Shown: piece after piece, positions 7,659 to 15,723 of the stretch | Numbering within the stretch: position 1 is the first letter of the stretch | Layout of the letters: the number at the start of each line of letters is the position of its first letter | NCBI GenBank assembly: GCA_943846685.1 | Contig: OX044363.1 | Span: forward strand, 1,096,001 to 1,160,000 | Source of the DNA: an uncultured Pseudomonadales bacterium | Lineage (GTDB): Bacteria; Pseudomonadota; Gammaproteobacteria; Pseudomonadales; Porticoccaceae | Reading direction: 5' to 3' | Length of the DNA stretch: 64,000 bases | Notes under the pieces: generated by a model | The model's database searches: none | What the model saw: only the letters and a program-made list of their open reading frames with translations | What the model was told of the DNA's origin: nothing | Position numbers and translations under genes: made by a program

Positions 7659-10256
7659 ATGATGAAAAGCGCCGAAATTCGTGACGCATTTTTAAACTAC
7701 TTTGCCAGCCAACAGCACAGTGTTGTGCCTAGTAGTAGTCTGGTACCTGGAAATGACCCCACTCTGCTGTTTACCAATGCCGGAATGGTGCAGTTTAAAG
7801 ATCTGTTTCTCGGTGCAGAGAAGCGCGACTATGTTCGCGCAGCCTCTTCCCAGCGCTGCGTTCGCGCGGGCGGCAAGCACAATGATCTGGAAAACGTCGG
7901 TTATACCGCCCGTCACCACACCTTCTTTGAGATGCTCGGCAACTTTAGCTTTGGCGATTACTTTAAGCGCGATGCGATTAATTTTGCTTGGAAATTCTTG
8001 ACCGAAGTCCTCGAGTTACCGAAAGAGCGACTCTGGGTCACGGTTCATATCAGCGATGACGAAGCGGCTGATATCTGGGTCAATGAAATTGGTGTTGATC
8101 CGGCGCGACTGTCGCGACTGGATGAAGATAACTTTTGGCAGATGGGCGATACCGGCCCCTGCGGCCCCTGTACTGAAATCTTTTGGGATCACGGCGAAGA
8201 TATTCCCGGTGGCCCTCCAGGCAGCGAAGACGATGATCTGGATCGCTATATTGAGATCTGGAATCTGGTGTTTATGCAGTTTGAGCGCGATGCCAGCGGC
8301 AAGATGACGCCGCTACCCAAACCTTCGATCGATACAGGTATGGGTTTGGAGCGTATTGCTGCAGTGATGCAAGGCGTGCATAACAATTACGATATCGATC
8401 TTTTTCAGCACCTGATTAAAGCAGCTGCCAAAGTGATTGGCGTATCTGATCTACAGGAAAACTCTCTGAAAGTGGTTGCCGACCATATTCGCTCCTGTGC
8501 CTTTTTAGTGGTTGATGGTGTGCAGCCATCAAATGAAGGTCGCGGTTATGTGCTGCGCCGCATTATTCGTCGCGCCCTTAGACATGGTCATAACCTTGGC
8601 GCCAAAGGCAGCTTCTTCTTTAAGCTGGTTGCCCCGCTCGGTGAAGTAATGGGTGAAGCCTATCCTGAGCTGCTGAGTATGCAGGAAGAAATTACCAATA
8701 CCCTAAAGAAGGAAGAAGAGCAGTTTGCCCGAACCCTTGATAAGGGCATGGGCGTTCTTGAAGCTGCGTTGGTAGAAGTTTCCGGCGATGTACTTCCCGG
8801 TGAATTGATTTTCCAACTCTATGATACTTTTGGATTCCCAACTGATTTAACCAATGATGTGGCCCGCGAGAAAGGCTATAGCTTGGATATGGATGGCTAC
8901 GAAAAATGTATGGAAGAACAGCGCAATCGCGCCCGCTCCGCTAGCCAGTTTGGTATTGATTACACGGATAGTATCCGCGTAGACGGCAGCACTGAGTTCT
9001 GTGGTTACAGCAGTCTGGAAAATACAGCCAAGGTTATTGGGCTGTATGCCGCGGGCGAAGAAGTTGAGTCGGCCGCTGAAGATACTGAGGTTGTCGTTGT
9101 TCTCGATAGCACGCCATTTTATGCCGAGTCTGGTGGGCAGGTGGGTGACAGTGGTTATCTACAAACCGCTTCAGGAAAAATTGAAATTACCGATTGCCGT
9201 AAATCGGGTGATCACCATCTGCATATGGGTCGTGTCCTGTCAGGTCAGATTAAAACTGCTGAGACTGTCACTGCAGTGGTCGATGCCTCCGTGCGTGGCG
9301 CTACAGCCTTAAATCACTCGGCGACCCACCTCTTGCATAAAGCTCTGCAGGACGTACTTGGCGATCATGTTCAGCAAAAGGGATCGCTGGTCGATAGCCA
9401 AAGGCTGCGTTTTGATTTCTCTCATGGTGACTCGCTGACAGCCGCGCAAACTCGTGAGATCGAGCAGATAGTTAACCGTGAAATACTCCGTAATACCCAG
9501 GTTAATACCGAAGTTATGAGTATGGATGATGCGGTTGAGAAAGGTGCTATGGCCCTGTTTGGCGAGAAGTATGGCGACGAAGTTCGCGTGCTGAGTATGG
9601 GCGGTGATTTCTCTGTAGAACTCTGCGGCGGTACCCACGCAGAGCGCACCGGTGATATTGGTCTACTAAAAATTAGTGGTGAATCCAGTGTTGCCGCCGG
9701 TGTAAGACGTATCGAAGCAGTAACCGGCGAGAATGCTCTGGCACTGGTCGATGAACTTCAGGACAGTATTGGCGATGTGGCGAATATAGTTCGTGCTTCA
9801 CGACATAATGTCGCCGATAAGGTTCGTCAGGTGGTTGAAGAGAATCGTCGCCTGCAGAAAGATATAGATGCATTAAAGAGCAAGCTGGCCAATGCCTCTG
9901 GCAGTGATCTAATGGCCGGTCTGAAAGAAGTAAATGGCATCAGTGTACTTGCTACCGTTGTTGAGGGTGCCGATGGCAAGAGCCTGCGCGGTGTTGCCGA
10001 TCAGGTGCGTTCAAAAATGCAGTCCGGTGTGTTCCTGCTGGCCGCAGTCGATGGCAATAAAGCGGCACTGGTTGCCGGTGTTACCAGCAATCTGACCGAT
10101 AAGCTCAGTGCTGGAAATCTTCTTAAGTTTGTAACTGCACAGGTCGATGGCAAAGGTGGTGGCCGTCCAGATATGGCTCAGGGTGCTGCCGGCAGCACTG
10201 AAAATCTGCCTGCTGCTCTTGAGTCTGTTTATGGTTGGGTTGAAGATACAGCCTGA
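7659..10256 (+). CDS. alaS: Alanine--tRNA ligase
   Basis: AlaRS charges tRNA-Ala and edits mischarged Ser and Gly. The 865-residue length is normal. The class II catalytic core fills roughly residues 1-450, with [13 protein letters not shown] and the [16 protein letters not shown] motif near the start. The editing site is intact, with HSATHLLH and [12 protein letters not shown], followed by a coiled-coil linker (about 730-760) and a C-Ala domain ending [11 protein letters not shown]. The gene starts with two ATG codons, and I took the first. lysC, csrA and tRNA-Ser follow, the usual gammaproteobacterial order, but recX is not adjacent here. Confidence 0.98.
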   Translation: MMKSAEIRDAFLNYFASQQHSVVPSSSLVPGNDPTLLFTNAGMVQFKDLFLGAEKRDYVRAASSQRCVRAGGKHNDLENVGYTARHHTFFEMLGNFSFGDYFKRDAINFAWKFLTEVLELPKERLWVTVHISDDEAADIWVNEIGVDPARLSRLDEDNFWQMGDTGPCGPCTEIFWDHGEDIPGGPPGSEDDDLDRYIEIWNLVFMQFERDASGKMTPLPKPSIDTGMGLERIAAVMQGVHNNYDIDLFQHLIKAAAKVIGVSDLQENSLKVVADHIRSCAFLVVDGVQPSNEGRGYVLRRIIRRALRHGHNLGAKGSFFFKLVAPLGEVMGEAYPELLSMQEEITNTLKKEEEQFARTLDKGMGVLEAALVEVSGDVLPGELIFQLYDTFGFPTDLTNDVAREKGYSLDMDGYEKCMEEQRNRARSASQFGIDYTDSIRVDGSTEFCGYSSLENTAKVIGLYAAGEEVESAAEDTEVVVVLDSTPFYAESGGQVGDSGYLQTASGKIEITDCRKSGDHHLHMGRVLSGQIKTAETVTAVVDASVRGATALNHSATHLLHKALQDVLGDHVQQKGSLVDSQRLRFDFSHGDSLTAAQTREIEQIVNREILRNTQVNTEVMSMDDAVEKGAMALFGEKYGDEVRVLSMGGDFSVELCGGTHAERTGDIGLLKISGESSVAAGVRRIEAVTGENALALVDELQDSIGDVANIVRASRHNVADKVRQVVEENRRLQKDIDALKSKLANASGSDLMAGLKEVNGISVLATVVEGADGKSLRGVADQVRSKMQSGVFLLAAVDGNKAALVAGVTSNLTDKLSAGNLLKFVTAQVDGKGGGRPDMAQGAAGSTENLPAALESVYGWVEDTA

Positions 10257-10324
10257 AGGCCTTAACTTTTAACCCAAATTACTGTTTAATCAGCGACCTT
10301 TTTATCTAAGTAGATATATAAAAG

Positions 10325-11551
10325 ATGAGTTTAATTGTACAAAAATATGGCGGCACCTCGGTTGGCACTGTTGATCGAATTAAAGCTGTTGCCGAAAAAG
10401 TAGCCGCAGGCCATCGTGCCGGCGACAAGATTGTGGTCGCTGTTTCAGCAATGAGCGGAGAAACCAATCGCCTAATTGGTCTTGCCAGTGAGATTCAGGA
10501 GCAGCCGAATCTTCGCGAGATGGATGTATTGGTTTCAACCGGTGAGCAGGTAACCATTGCACTACTGTGTATGGCACTGCAGGAAGCAGGCGTTGAAGCC
10601 CGTTCTTACACCGGTGGTCAGGTGCGTATCCTTACCGATAATGCTCACGGCAAAGCGCGTATTCAAGAGATTGACGGACATCGAATCCACGATGATCTGG
10701 ATGCCGGAAAAGTTGTGGTTGTCGCAGGTTTTCAGGGCGCAGATGAGTCCGGCAATATAACCACTCTGGGACGCGGCGGTTCAGATACCACTGCTGTGGC
10801 ACTGGCTGCGGCTCTAAACGCCGATGAGTGTCAGATATATACAGATGTGGACGGTGTTTATACCACCGACCCACGAGTTGTCGCAGAAGCGCGACGACTG
10901 GATAAGATTACCTTTGAAGAAATGCTGGAAATGGCCAGTCAGGGTTCAAAGATACTGCAGATTCGCTCCGTTGAATTTGCTGGAAAATACAATGTACCAC
11001 TACGTGTGATGTCCAGTTTTGAAGAGGGCCCAGGCACGTTGATTTCTCTCGAGGATGACGATCAGATGGAAAAACCAGTTGTTTCAGGTATCGCGTTTAA
11101 CCGCGACGAAGCCAAGTTAACTATTCGCGGTATACCGGATCAGCCCGGTGTTGCCTACAAAGTATTGGGTGCGGTTAGTGCCGCCAATATTGAAATTGAT
11201 GTAATCGTGCAGAACGTTGCCAAAGATAACTCGGCGACCATTACCTTTACCGTGCACCGCAATGACCTTAAAAGAGCCTCTGACCTGTTGGAGAAAATCG
11301 CATCAGATCTCGGCGCAATTGAAGTGGATACAGATGATCGTATCGTTAAAGTTTCGATTGTCGGTGTCGGAATGCGCTCTCATGCAGGCGTAGCTGCAAC
11401 CATGTTTGAATCACTGGCGGCAGAAGGCATCAATATTCAGCTAATTACCACCTCAGAAATCAAAATAACTGTGGTAATTGAGGAACGGTACTTAGAATTG
11501 GCAGTTAGAGCACTGCATTCCGCATTTGGGCTTGAACAATCAGAGGCATAA
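10325..11551 (+). CDS. lysC: Aspartate kinase (LysC type, with two ACT domains)
   Basis: Aspartokinase phosphorylates aspartate, the first step to lysine, threonine, methionine and diaminopimelate. The 408-residue protein begins LIVQKYGGTSVG, the family signature. It contains VSTGEQVTIALL, GRGGSDTTAVALAAAL and TDVDGVYTTDPR in the kinase domain (1-250), then two ACT domains with SIVGVGMRSHAGVAATMF near residues 345-362. This alpha-type layout is usually feedback-inhibited by lysine plus threonine; that is family knowledge. No lysine riboswitch is seen in the 68-bp upstream gap. Confidence 0.97.
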   Translation: MSLIVQKYGGTSVGTVDRIKAVAEKVAAGHRAGDKIVVAVSAMSGETNRLIGLASEIQEQPNLREMDVLVSTGEQVTIALLCMALQEAGVEARSYTGGQVRILTDNAHGKARIQEIDGHRIHDDLDAGKVVVVAGFQGADESGNITTLGRGGSDTTAVALAAALNADECQIYTDVDGVYTTDPRVVAEARRLDKITFEEMLEMASQGSKILQIRSVEFAGKYNVPLRVMSSFEEGPGTLISLEDDDQMEKPVVSGIAFNRDEAKLTIRGIPDQPGVAYKVLGAVSAANIEIDVIVQNVAKDNSATITFTVHRNDLKRASDLLEKIASDLGAIEVDTDDRIVKVSIVGVGMRSHAGVAATMFESLAAEGINIQLITTSEIKITVVIEERYLELAVRALHSAFGLEQSEA

Positions 11552-11698
11552 ACGGTCTCATTTTGGACACAGCAGTTAAAAACTGTTAGATTCTGCGCTG
11601 CTTGGAAGAGGTTAATACCTTTAGCAGCGTTCAACCGGGGGGATTGGCCGTGACCACTAGATATAAAACAGTGAGTATGGCGGATTAAGGAAATATTC

Positions 11699-11717
11699 TT
11701 CACCAATGATTGGTGAA
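11699..11717 (+). promoter_or_regulatory. Leader palindrome upstream of csrA
   Basis: The arms TTCACCAAT and ATTGGTGAA are perfect over 9 bp around a single G. As RNA this could fold as a 7-bp stem with an ATGAT loop. It ends 20 bp before the csrA ATG and is flanked by two GGA triplets (in AAGGAAAT and in the ribosome site TAGGAGC), the core of CsrA binding sites. Auto-repression by CsrA is known in other bacteria and is only inferred here. Confidence 0.5.
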
Positions 11718-11737
11718 CAGCAGTGTAGGAGCAAGTT

Positions 11738-11944
11738 ATGTTAATACTTACTAGAAGAGTAGGAGAGACTCTTGTAATTGGTGATGATGTCACCGTTACG
11801 GTATTGGGAGTTCGAGGAAATCAGGTTCGATTGGGCGTTAATGCACCAAAAGAAGTCGCAGTACATCGCGAAGAAATCTATCAGCGTATCCAAATGGAGA
11901 AGGGCGGGAATGTATCTCCTGCAGCCGACGATTCAGCTGAATAA
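11738..11944 (+). CDS. csrA: Carbon storage regulator CsrA
   Basis: CsrA is a dimeric RNA-binding protein that blocks or stabilises target mRNAs at GGA motifs. The 68-residue product begins [24 protein letters not shown] and holds the RNA-contacting [12 protein letters not shown] near residues 40-51. It has a slightly long acidic tail (SPAADDSAE). The ribosome site TAGGAGC overlaps a GGA motif, which fits auto-regulation. It is followed by the tRNA-Ser region as in Pseudomonas and E. coli relatives. Confidence 0.97.
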   Translation: MLILTRRVGETLVIGDDVTVTVLGVRGNQVRLGVNAPKEVAVHREEIYQRIQMEKGGNVSPAADDSAE

Positions 11945-11950
11945 ACTGGT

Positions 11951-11977
11951 TTGATTTTTTCGTCAATGTGCTATTAT
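11951..11977 (+). promoter_or_regulatory. Candidate promoter for the tRNA-Ser region
   Basis: A TTGATT box at 11951-11956 and a TATTAT box at 11972-11977 are separated by 15 bp, which is short. GC-rich sequence (GCCGCCGC) follows, as in stringently controlled stable-RNA promoters. The segment 11976-12001 also forms an inverted repeat (ATGCCGCC and GGCGGCAT). It lies just downstream of csrA and is the only promoter-like pair I see ahead of the tRNA. Confidence 0.35.
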
Positions 11978-12051
11978 GCCGCCGCTGTTTAAGGGCGGCA
12001 TAGTTGTTTATAAAGCATCTTAAAAACGCCTCCTAAAATAAGCAGCAGCTT

Positions 12052-12083
12052 ACAAGTTTATGGAGAAATGGCCGAGTGGCTGA
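12052..12083 (+). pseudogene. Truncated 5' copy of the tRNA-Ser gene
   Basis: The 32 bp here (9 bp of leader, one T, and the first 22 bases of tRNA-Ser, from GGAGAAATGGCC to GTGGCTGA) are identical to 12275-12306, where the intact tRNA-Ser(GCU) begins. After the D-stem region the copy switches abruptly to a hairpin-rich sequence. No anticodon arm, T arm or acceptor 3' strand follows, so it cannot be a tRNA. It looks like the 5' remnant left by a duplication or insertion 223 bp upstream of the real gene. Confidence 0.9.
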
Positions 12084-12274
12084 CAAAATGCGAAGGCATT
12101 TTGGACGCGCATCGAGCGGTCCGCAGGACCGAGCAACACGATAGAGTGTTGCGAGTCACTAAATGCGAAGGCATTTTGGACGCACGAAGGGCGGTCTCGA
12201 AGAGACAAGAAGCGAAAGCTTCGCAGCAACGCGCGACCGGGCGCGACTTCTAACTAGTAAGTGAATGCCGGAAA
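12084..12274 (+). repeat. Chain of small hairpins between the tRNA-Ser fragment and tRNA-Ser
   Basis: About 190 bp hold successive short inverted repeats: AAAATGC-GAAG-GCATTTT (12086-12103), GGTCC-GCA-GGACC, GCAACAC-GATAGA-GTGTTGC, a second AAATGC-GAAG-GCATTT, GGTCTC-GAA-GAGAC, and GAAGC-GAAA-GCTTC. Several loops are GNRA-like tetraloops. The block ATGCGAAGGCATTTTGGACG occurs twice here, and near-identical versions start each 248-bp unit downstream of the tRNA. No protein-coding sense is visible. The block is likely transcribed as a tRNA leader if the only promoter is the one after csrA. Confidence 0.8.
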
Positions 12275-12284
12275 ACAAGTTTAT

Positions 12285-12375
12285 GGAGAAATGGCCGAGT
12301 GGCTGAAGGCGCGCCCCTGCTAAGGGCGTATACGTTAATAGCGTATCGAGGGTTCGAATCCCTCTTTCTCCGCCA
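12285..12375 (+). tRNA. tRNA-Ser (anticodon GCU)
   Basis: A 91-base class II tRNA with encoded CCA. The acceptor strands GGAGAAA and TTTCTCC pair, the anticodon stem CGCCC/GGGCG holds the loop CTGCTAA with anticodon GCT at 12319-12321, and a long variable arm is followed by the T arm GAGGGTTCGAATCCCTC. It reads AGC and AGU serine codons. It sits downstream of csrA as in other gammaproteobacteria and is followed directly by a strong terminator. Confidence 0.97.
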
Positions 12376-12410
12376 AATAAAAAAGCCCCCTTTTAGGGGG
12401 CTTTTTTATT
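12376..12410 (+). terminator. Rho-independent terminator after tRNA-Ser
   Basis: A perfect 15-bp stem, AATAAAAAAGCCCCC and GGGGGCTTTTTTATT, encloses the loop TTTTA. It starts at the base after the CCA end and contains a T6 run in its right arm. Being A/T-symmetric, it may work in both directions. Confidence 0.93.
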
Positions 12411-12445
12411 TGCGAAGAATTCGGGTGAGAACCCTAGCCGGTTCG

Positions 12446-13123
12446 ACTAAATGCGCATGCATTTTGGACGCCGAAGGCGGTACGCAGGACTAAATAGCAG
12501 GCTTCAGCCTGCTATTTATCAATCCCTTCTCCCAGCATCAACCCAACCCCTTTTTTGCTAAGAAAAATAAAGCCCCGGCAGGTGCGATCAGCATAAGATC
12601 CTTCGGCTTCGCTCAGGATGACAAGTTTGAAGAGTTTTGGACGCCGAAGGCGGTCCACAGGACTTTTTAGCAAGCTTTAGCTTGCTAGTGATCACTAAAT
12701 GCGCATGCATTTTTTTGGACGCCGAAGGCGGTCCGCAGGACTAAATAGCAGGCTTCAGCCTGCTATTTATCAATCCCTTCTCCCAGCACCCACCCAACCC
12801 CTTTTTTGCTAAGAAAAATAAAGCCCCGGCAGGTGCGATCAGCATAAGATCCTTCGGCTTCGCTCAGGATGACAAGTTTGAAGAGTTTTGGACGCCGAAG
12901 GCGGTCCACAGGACTTTTTAGCAAGCTTTAGCTTGCTAGTGATCACTAAATGCGCATGCATTTTGGACGCCGAAGGCGGTCCGCAGGACTAAATAGCAGG
13001 CTTCAGCCTGCTATTTATCAATCCCTTCTCCCAGCACCCACCCAACCCCTTTTTTGCTAAGAAAAATAAAGCCCCGGCAGGTGCGATCAGCATAAGATCC
13101 TTGGGCTTCGCTCAGGACGACAA
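12446..13123 (+). repeat. Tandem 248-bp repeat, about 2.7 copies, built of hairpins
   Basis: Units start at 12446, 12694 and 12945 with ACTAAATGCGCATGCATTTT. The first is 248 bp, the second 251 bp because of three extra Ts, and the third stops after about 179 bp at 13123. Copies differ by only a few bases. Each full unit holds AAATGC-GCAT-GCATTT, a GGACGCC/GGCGGTCC hairpin, a 13-bp-arm palindrome (TAAATAGCAGGCT, loop TC, AGCCTGCTATTTA, at 12491-12518), a GATCCTTCGG to CTCAGGATGA hairpin, TAGCAAGC-TTTA-GCTTGCTA, and the 12-bp palindrome TAGTGATCACTA. No open frame persists across the units. It is a non-coding structural repeat of unknown role. Confidence 0.93.
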
Positions 13124-13202
13124 ATTAGTGAATTCCAGAATAGCCACTTCCAGAAAATTACGCCATATTGGCGAAAGCCAGTATCTAGTTCTAATGTCTA
13201 GA

Positions 13203-13220
13203 TCCCAGCCTCCGCTGGGA
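13203..13220. repeat. REP-like hairpin in the gap after the tandem array
   Basis: The arms TCCCAGC and GCTGGGA enclose the loop CTCC and are followed by TGACGG. This resembles small extragenic palindromes that are common in marine proteobacteria, which is recalled and not checked. The rest of 13124-13257 shows no gene or other structure I can support. Confidence 0.55.
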
Positions 13221-13257
13221 TGACGGCTTTAATTTCTCCCGCCAAAAAAAATCTCTC

Positions 13258-13459
13258 GCAACCTTTTCCCAATACCCAAGGTATATATCTTTGAAGGACA
13301 CAACTTAACCAGAAAGGAAAGGGGAAGATTATGAAAAGCTTTAGAGACTCATTTGTACCAATCATTGGCATAGCCGGTGTTTTTGCAATGCCAGTATTTT
13401 TCGTGTGGTTCGCACTGCATTTCAACTCCATCTATATTTACTCTGCTATATTAACTTAG
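13258..13459 (+). pseudogene. Decayed duplicate of the promoter and 5' end of the downstream membrane-protein gene
   Basis: This stretch matches 13489-13655 closely: GCAACCTTTT, the AAGGTATATATCTTTGAAGG block and ACACAACTTAACCA are shared, followed by an ATG at 13331. The reading frame gives 42 residues (MKSFRDSFVPIIGIAGVFAMPVFFVW and so on) that align with the first 30 residues of the gene at 13562. It then leaves the similarity and stops at 13459. It is either a broken gene copy or a tiny single-helix membrane peptide under the same promoter. The promoter-like boxes are intact. Confidence 0.75.
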
Positions 13460-13488
13460 GTATAAGTCGATCCATTTAAAGAAACCTT

Positions 13489-13516
13489 GCAACCTTTTTC
13501 CAATAGCCAAGGTATA
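13489..13516 (+). promoter_or_regulatory. Candidate ECF-sigma promoter of the sigma operon
   Basis: GCAACC at 13489-13494 and GGTATA at 13511-13516 are 16 bp apart. The AAC core of the -35 box and the GTA-containing -10 box are typical of ECF promoters. The same two boxes with the same 16-bp spacing occur at 13258-13263 and 13280-13285 ahead of the decayed copy, while the sequence around them has drifted. Autoregulation by the ECF factor encoded downstream is inferred. Confidence 0.5.
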
Positions 13517-13561
13517 TATCTTTGAAGGACACAACTTAACCAAGACGAAAAGGAAAAAATT

Positions 13562-13954
13562 ATGGAAGGCCTTATAGATTCATTAGTACCAATAGTTGGC
13601 ATAGTCGGTGTTTTTGGGATGCCGGTATTTATCGTCTGGACTGCGCTGCACTTCAACAATAAAAAGAAGCAGCAGTTTCACGCATCCCTACAAAAATTAA
13701 TTGAAAGCGGACAAGAACTATCGCCAGAATTATTGCAAAGCATTCCAGGCTATAGAGAAGAAGATAAAAAAATCAGTGATATTAAATCTGGTGCGATTTT
13801 AATTGGCATAGGTGTAGGTGTCGTAATGCTGGGGTACTTTGGATTGCATGCGACGGTAGTTTGGGCCTCAGGATTACTGGTAGCATCACTGGGTTTGGCG
13901 TTTCTTGTCTATGGCATCTACGCTCAGAATAAGAACCTTGATGATGCTGTTTAA
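13562..13954 (+). CDS. Small membrane protein, DUF6249-like, first gene of the ECF operon
   Basis: The 130-residue protein has one hydrophobic helix at the N-terminus (LVPIVGIVGVFGMPVFIVWTAL, about residues 8-29). A charged cytosolic segment with a Lys/Gln-rich part follows (NNKKKQQFHASLQKLIESGQELSPELLQSIPGY), then two C-terminal helices (about 75-95 and 98-120). This arrangement resembles DUF6249 proteins as I recall them, which are often encoded next to ECF sigma factors. Its stop overlaps the start of the sigma gene (TAATG), showing tight co-translation. It may sense membrane state or act on the sigma factor. A partial duplicate lies 230 bp upstream. Confidence 0.65.
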   Translation: MEGLIDSLVPIVGIVGVFGMPVFIVWTALHFNNKKKQQFHASLQKLIESGQELSPELLQSIPGYREEDKKISDIKSGAILIGIGVGVVMLGYFGLHATVVWASGLLVASLGLAFLVYGIYAQNKNLDDAV

Positions 13955-14445
13955 TGGACACAGATGAAGAGCTGGTAAAAAGAGCCCTCAAAGGTGGGAA
14001 TCATCATTATGGGGTGCTTGTTCAACGCTATGCTGATTATCTGTTTGGCTTGGGTATGCGCCTGACTTCGGGTAATAGAGAACTTGCTGAGGATATCTCT
14101 CAGCAAAGTTTTCTCAAGTCTTATAGTTACCTTAAAAGCTTTGATTCTCGTAAGACCTATAAGTATTGGCTGACAGGAATTGCCGTCAATTGCTTTAAGG
14201 ATATGATTAAAAAAGATCAGAAATACACGGATTTAGACAGTGGCAGTGAGCCAAGCTATTCCCCCCAACTTGAAGGTAATACAGGTTTTTTTGATCTGAT
14301 TGCACCCTTGACTGAGGATGAAAAGATTCTTTTCACGCTAAAGTATATTTACGAGTATCAGATCAATGATATCGCCGATTTTTTAGACCTAAAACCTGGC
14401 ACGGTTAAATCTAAGATAAGCCGTGCTTTGGAGAAACTTAAATGA
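13954..14445 (+). CDS. ECF-type RNA polymerase sigma factor
   Basis: ECF sigma factors redirect RNA polymerase to small regulons. The 163-residue protein shows region 2 in the first half (YADYLFGLGMRLTSGNRELAEDISQQSFLKSYSYLKSF, including the DISQQSFL motif) and region 4 at the end (LTEDEKILFTLKYIYEYQINDIADFLDLKPGTVKSKISRALEKL), a helix-turn-helix for the -35 box. The start codon overlaps the preceding stop, and the last codons overlap the next gene by 4 bp, so three genes form one operon. The surrounding membrane proteins are candidates for control. Confidence 0.9.
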   Translation: MDTDEELVKRALKGGNHHYGVLVQRYADYLFGLGMRLTSGNRELAEDISQQSFLKSYSYLKSFDSRKTYKYWLTGIAVNCFKDMIKKDQKYTDLDSGSEPSYSPQLEGNTGFFDLIAPLTEDEKILFTLKYIYEYQINDIADFLDLKPGTVKSKISRALEKLK

Positions 14446-14768
14446 ATTCATTTGAAGAAATCGTTAAGCAAGAAAAGCAGGTCTCATACGCTCAAAGGGA
14501 CCGAGAGCTTTTTAGCTTTTATACTTTGACGCTTATAGCGCAAGAGCAGGCATCGAAAAAGCTAAAGACAAAACTCTGGGCTTGCCTGATATTTTTTACC
14601 CTCGGTCTATTTATATTTTTCTCGCCGATTTACCAGCTAATGGGTGATCTGGTTGTTCATTTAAGCACTATCGAAATAATTGATATTTTCAAAATGGCGC
14701 TGGTCAGTTATGGGGTTGCAGGGCTTTGTATTGTACTGATCAAAAGGGGAGCAGTTGTTTTTAGGTAG
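14442..14768 (+). CDS. Small two-helix membrane protein, possible anti-sigma partner
   Basis: The 108-residue protein begins with a charged cytosolic stretch of about 45 residues (MNSFEEIVKQEKQVSYAQRDREL). Two hydrophobic helices follow (about 46-68 and 80-103). It overlaps the sigma gene by ATGA. An N-terminal cytosolic part plus membrane helices, encoded directly after an ECF gene, is the usual layout of an anti-sigma factor. I see no zinc-binding HxxxCxxC motif, so it is not a ZAS-type anti-sigma factor. The function is inferred from position only. Confidence 0.6.
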   Translation: MNSFEEIVKQEKQVSYAQRDRELFSFYTLTLIAQEQASKKLKTKLWACLIFFTLGLFIFFSPIYQLMGDLVVHLSTIEIIDIFKMALVSYGVAGLCIVLIKRGAVVFR

Positions 14769-14801
14769 AGCAGGGTTTTAGTTGACCTCGACGCTGAAGC
14801 T

Positions 14802-15695
14802 TTAAGCCACCTCAGTCCCATTAGCCGCCTGATAAAGCTCAAACCATGACTGCCGGTCCAGTTCAATCTCTAAGGCCTTAGAGAAGCCCTCTATCCGCTG
14901 AATATTATTGCTTCCCATAATCGGTAGAATATTCGCCGGATGTTTTAGCAGCCATGCAATGGCAAGAGAAGCGGCATCCACAGAAAGCGCCTCAGCCATC
15001 TGATTCAATTTTAAACTTAACTCTGAGTGCGGTTCGCGAAACAGCGATCCACCACCCAGCGGAGACCATGCCATAGGCGCAACTCTATGCTGCTGCAAAT
15101 AGGCCAAATCACCATTGGTCAGTGCAGAATTTTCCCCTAGGCTGATTTCAATTTGGTTGGTGACAAGCTTATTGCTCATCCGTGACTGAAGCAGGTCTAT
15201 ATCCCAGGGGCGGAAGTTTGAAACCCCAATAGCGTTGACCTTGCCGCTCTCAACAAGGCGATCGAGAGCGCTGCCGGTTTCCTCGGCATTTATCATTGGA
15301 TCTGGGCGATGAATAAGCAGTAAGTCGATATGCTCAATGGCCATTTCCCGAAGGGAGCGATCAACAGCCTGAGTAATATATATTTCCGAAGTATCGTAGT
15401 ATTTCAGTCGCTTATCCGCATGAATCCCACAGGGCGCGACGATATTGCACTTGGTAATTATTTCCATCTGCCCGCGCAGGCTGGGTGCCTGTTTTAGGCA
15501 TTGGCCGAGCAGTGTCTCACTGGTATAGCCACCATAGATATCCGCTTGGTCAAAGCTGGTGATACCCTGATCTAGACAGGCTTTGATTTTGGCTTGAACA
15601 TGCTTAACTGATGTGTCGCTATCCTCAGTTAACCGCCACATCCCGTAGATAATACGGGATAGTTCTAAGCTGTCAGTCAGGGCAATCCTTTCCAT
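14802..15695 (-). CDS. Aldo/keto reductase (YdhF-like)
   Basis: This is a 297-residue NADPH-dependent oxidoreductase of the AKR superfamily with a TIM-barrel fold. The catalytic tetrad appears as Asp and Tyr in SFDQADIYGGYTSE, Lys in IITKCNI, and His in LLLIHRPDP. The C-terminal part has GVSNFRPWDIDLL and the cofactor-binding ILPIMGSNNIQRIEG. No signal peptide is seen. The substrate cannot be read from the sequence. It is convergent with the ECF operon and lies downstream of the GH16 gene on the same strand. Confidence 0.9.
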   Translation of the reverse strand: MERIALTDSLELSRIIYGMWRLTEDSDTSVKHVQAKIKACLDQGITSFDQADIYGGYTSETLLGQCLKQAPSLRGQMEIITKCNIVAPCGIHADKRLKYYDTSEIYITQAVDRSLREMAIEHIDLLLIHRPDPMINAEETGSALDRLVESGKVNAIGVSNFRPWDIDLLQSRMSNKLVTNQIEISLGENSALTNGDLAYLQQHRVAPMAWSPLGGGSLFREPHSELSLKLNQMAEALSVDAASLAIAWLLKHPANILPIMGSNNIQRIEGFSKALEIELDRQSWFELYQAANGTEVA

Positions 15696-15723
15696 TAACT
15701 TATCTTCTCTTAACTAATCTGCT

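Noticed and set aside
12068-12253. Plus-strand frame running through the tRNA fragment and hairpins
   Set aside because: It starts inside tRNA sequence and translates a chain of hairpins. The composition does not look protein-coding.
12446-13123. Possible CRISPR array
   Set aside because: The unit is about 248 bp with no short repeat/spacer alternation and there are no cas genes.
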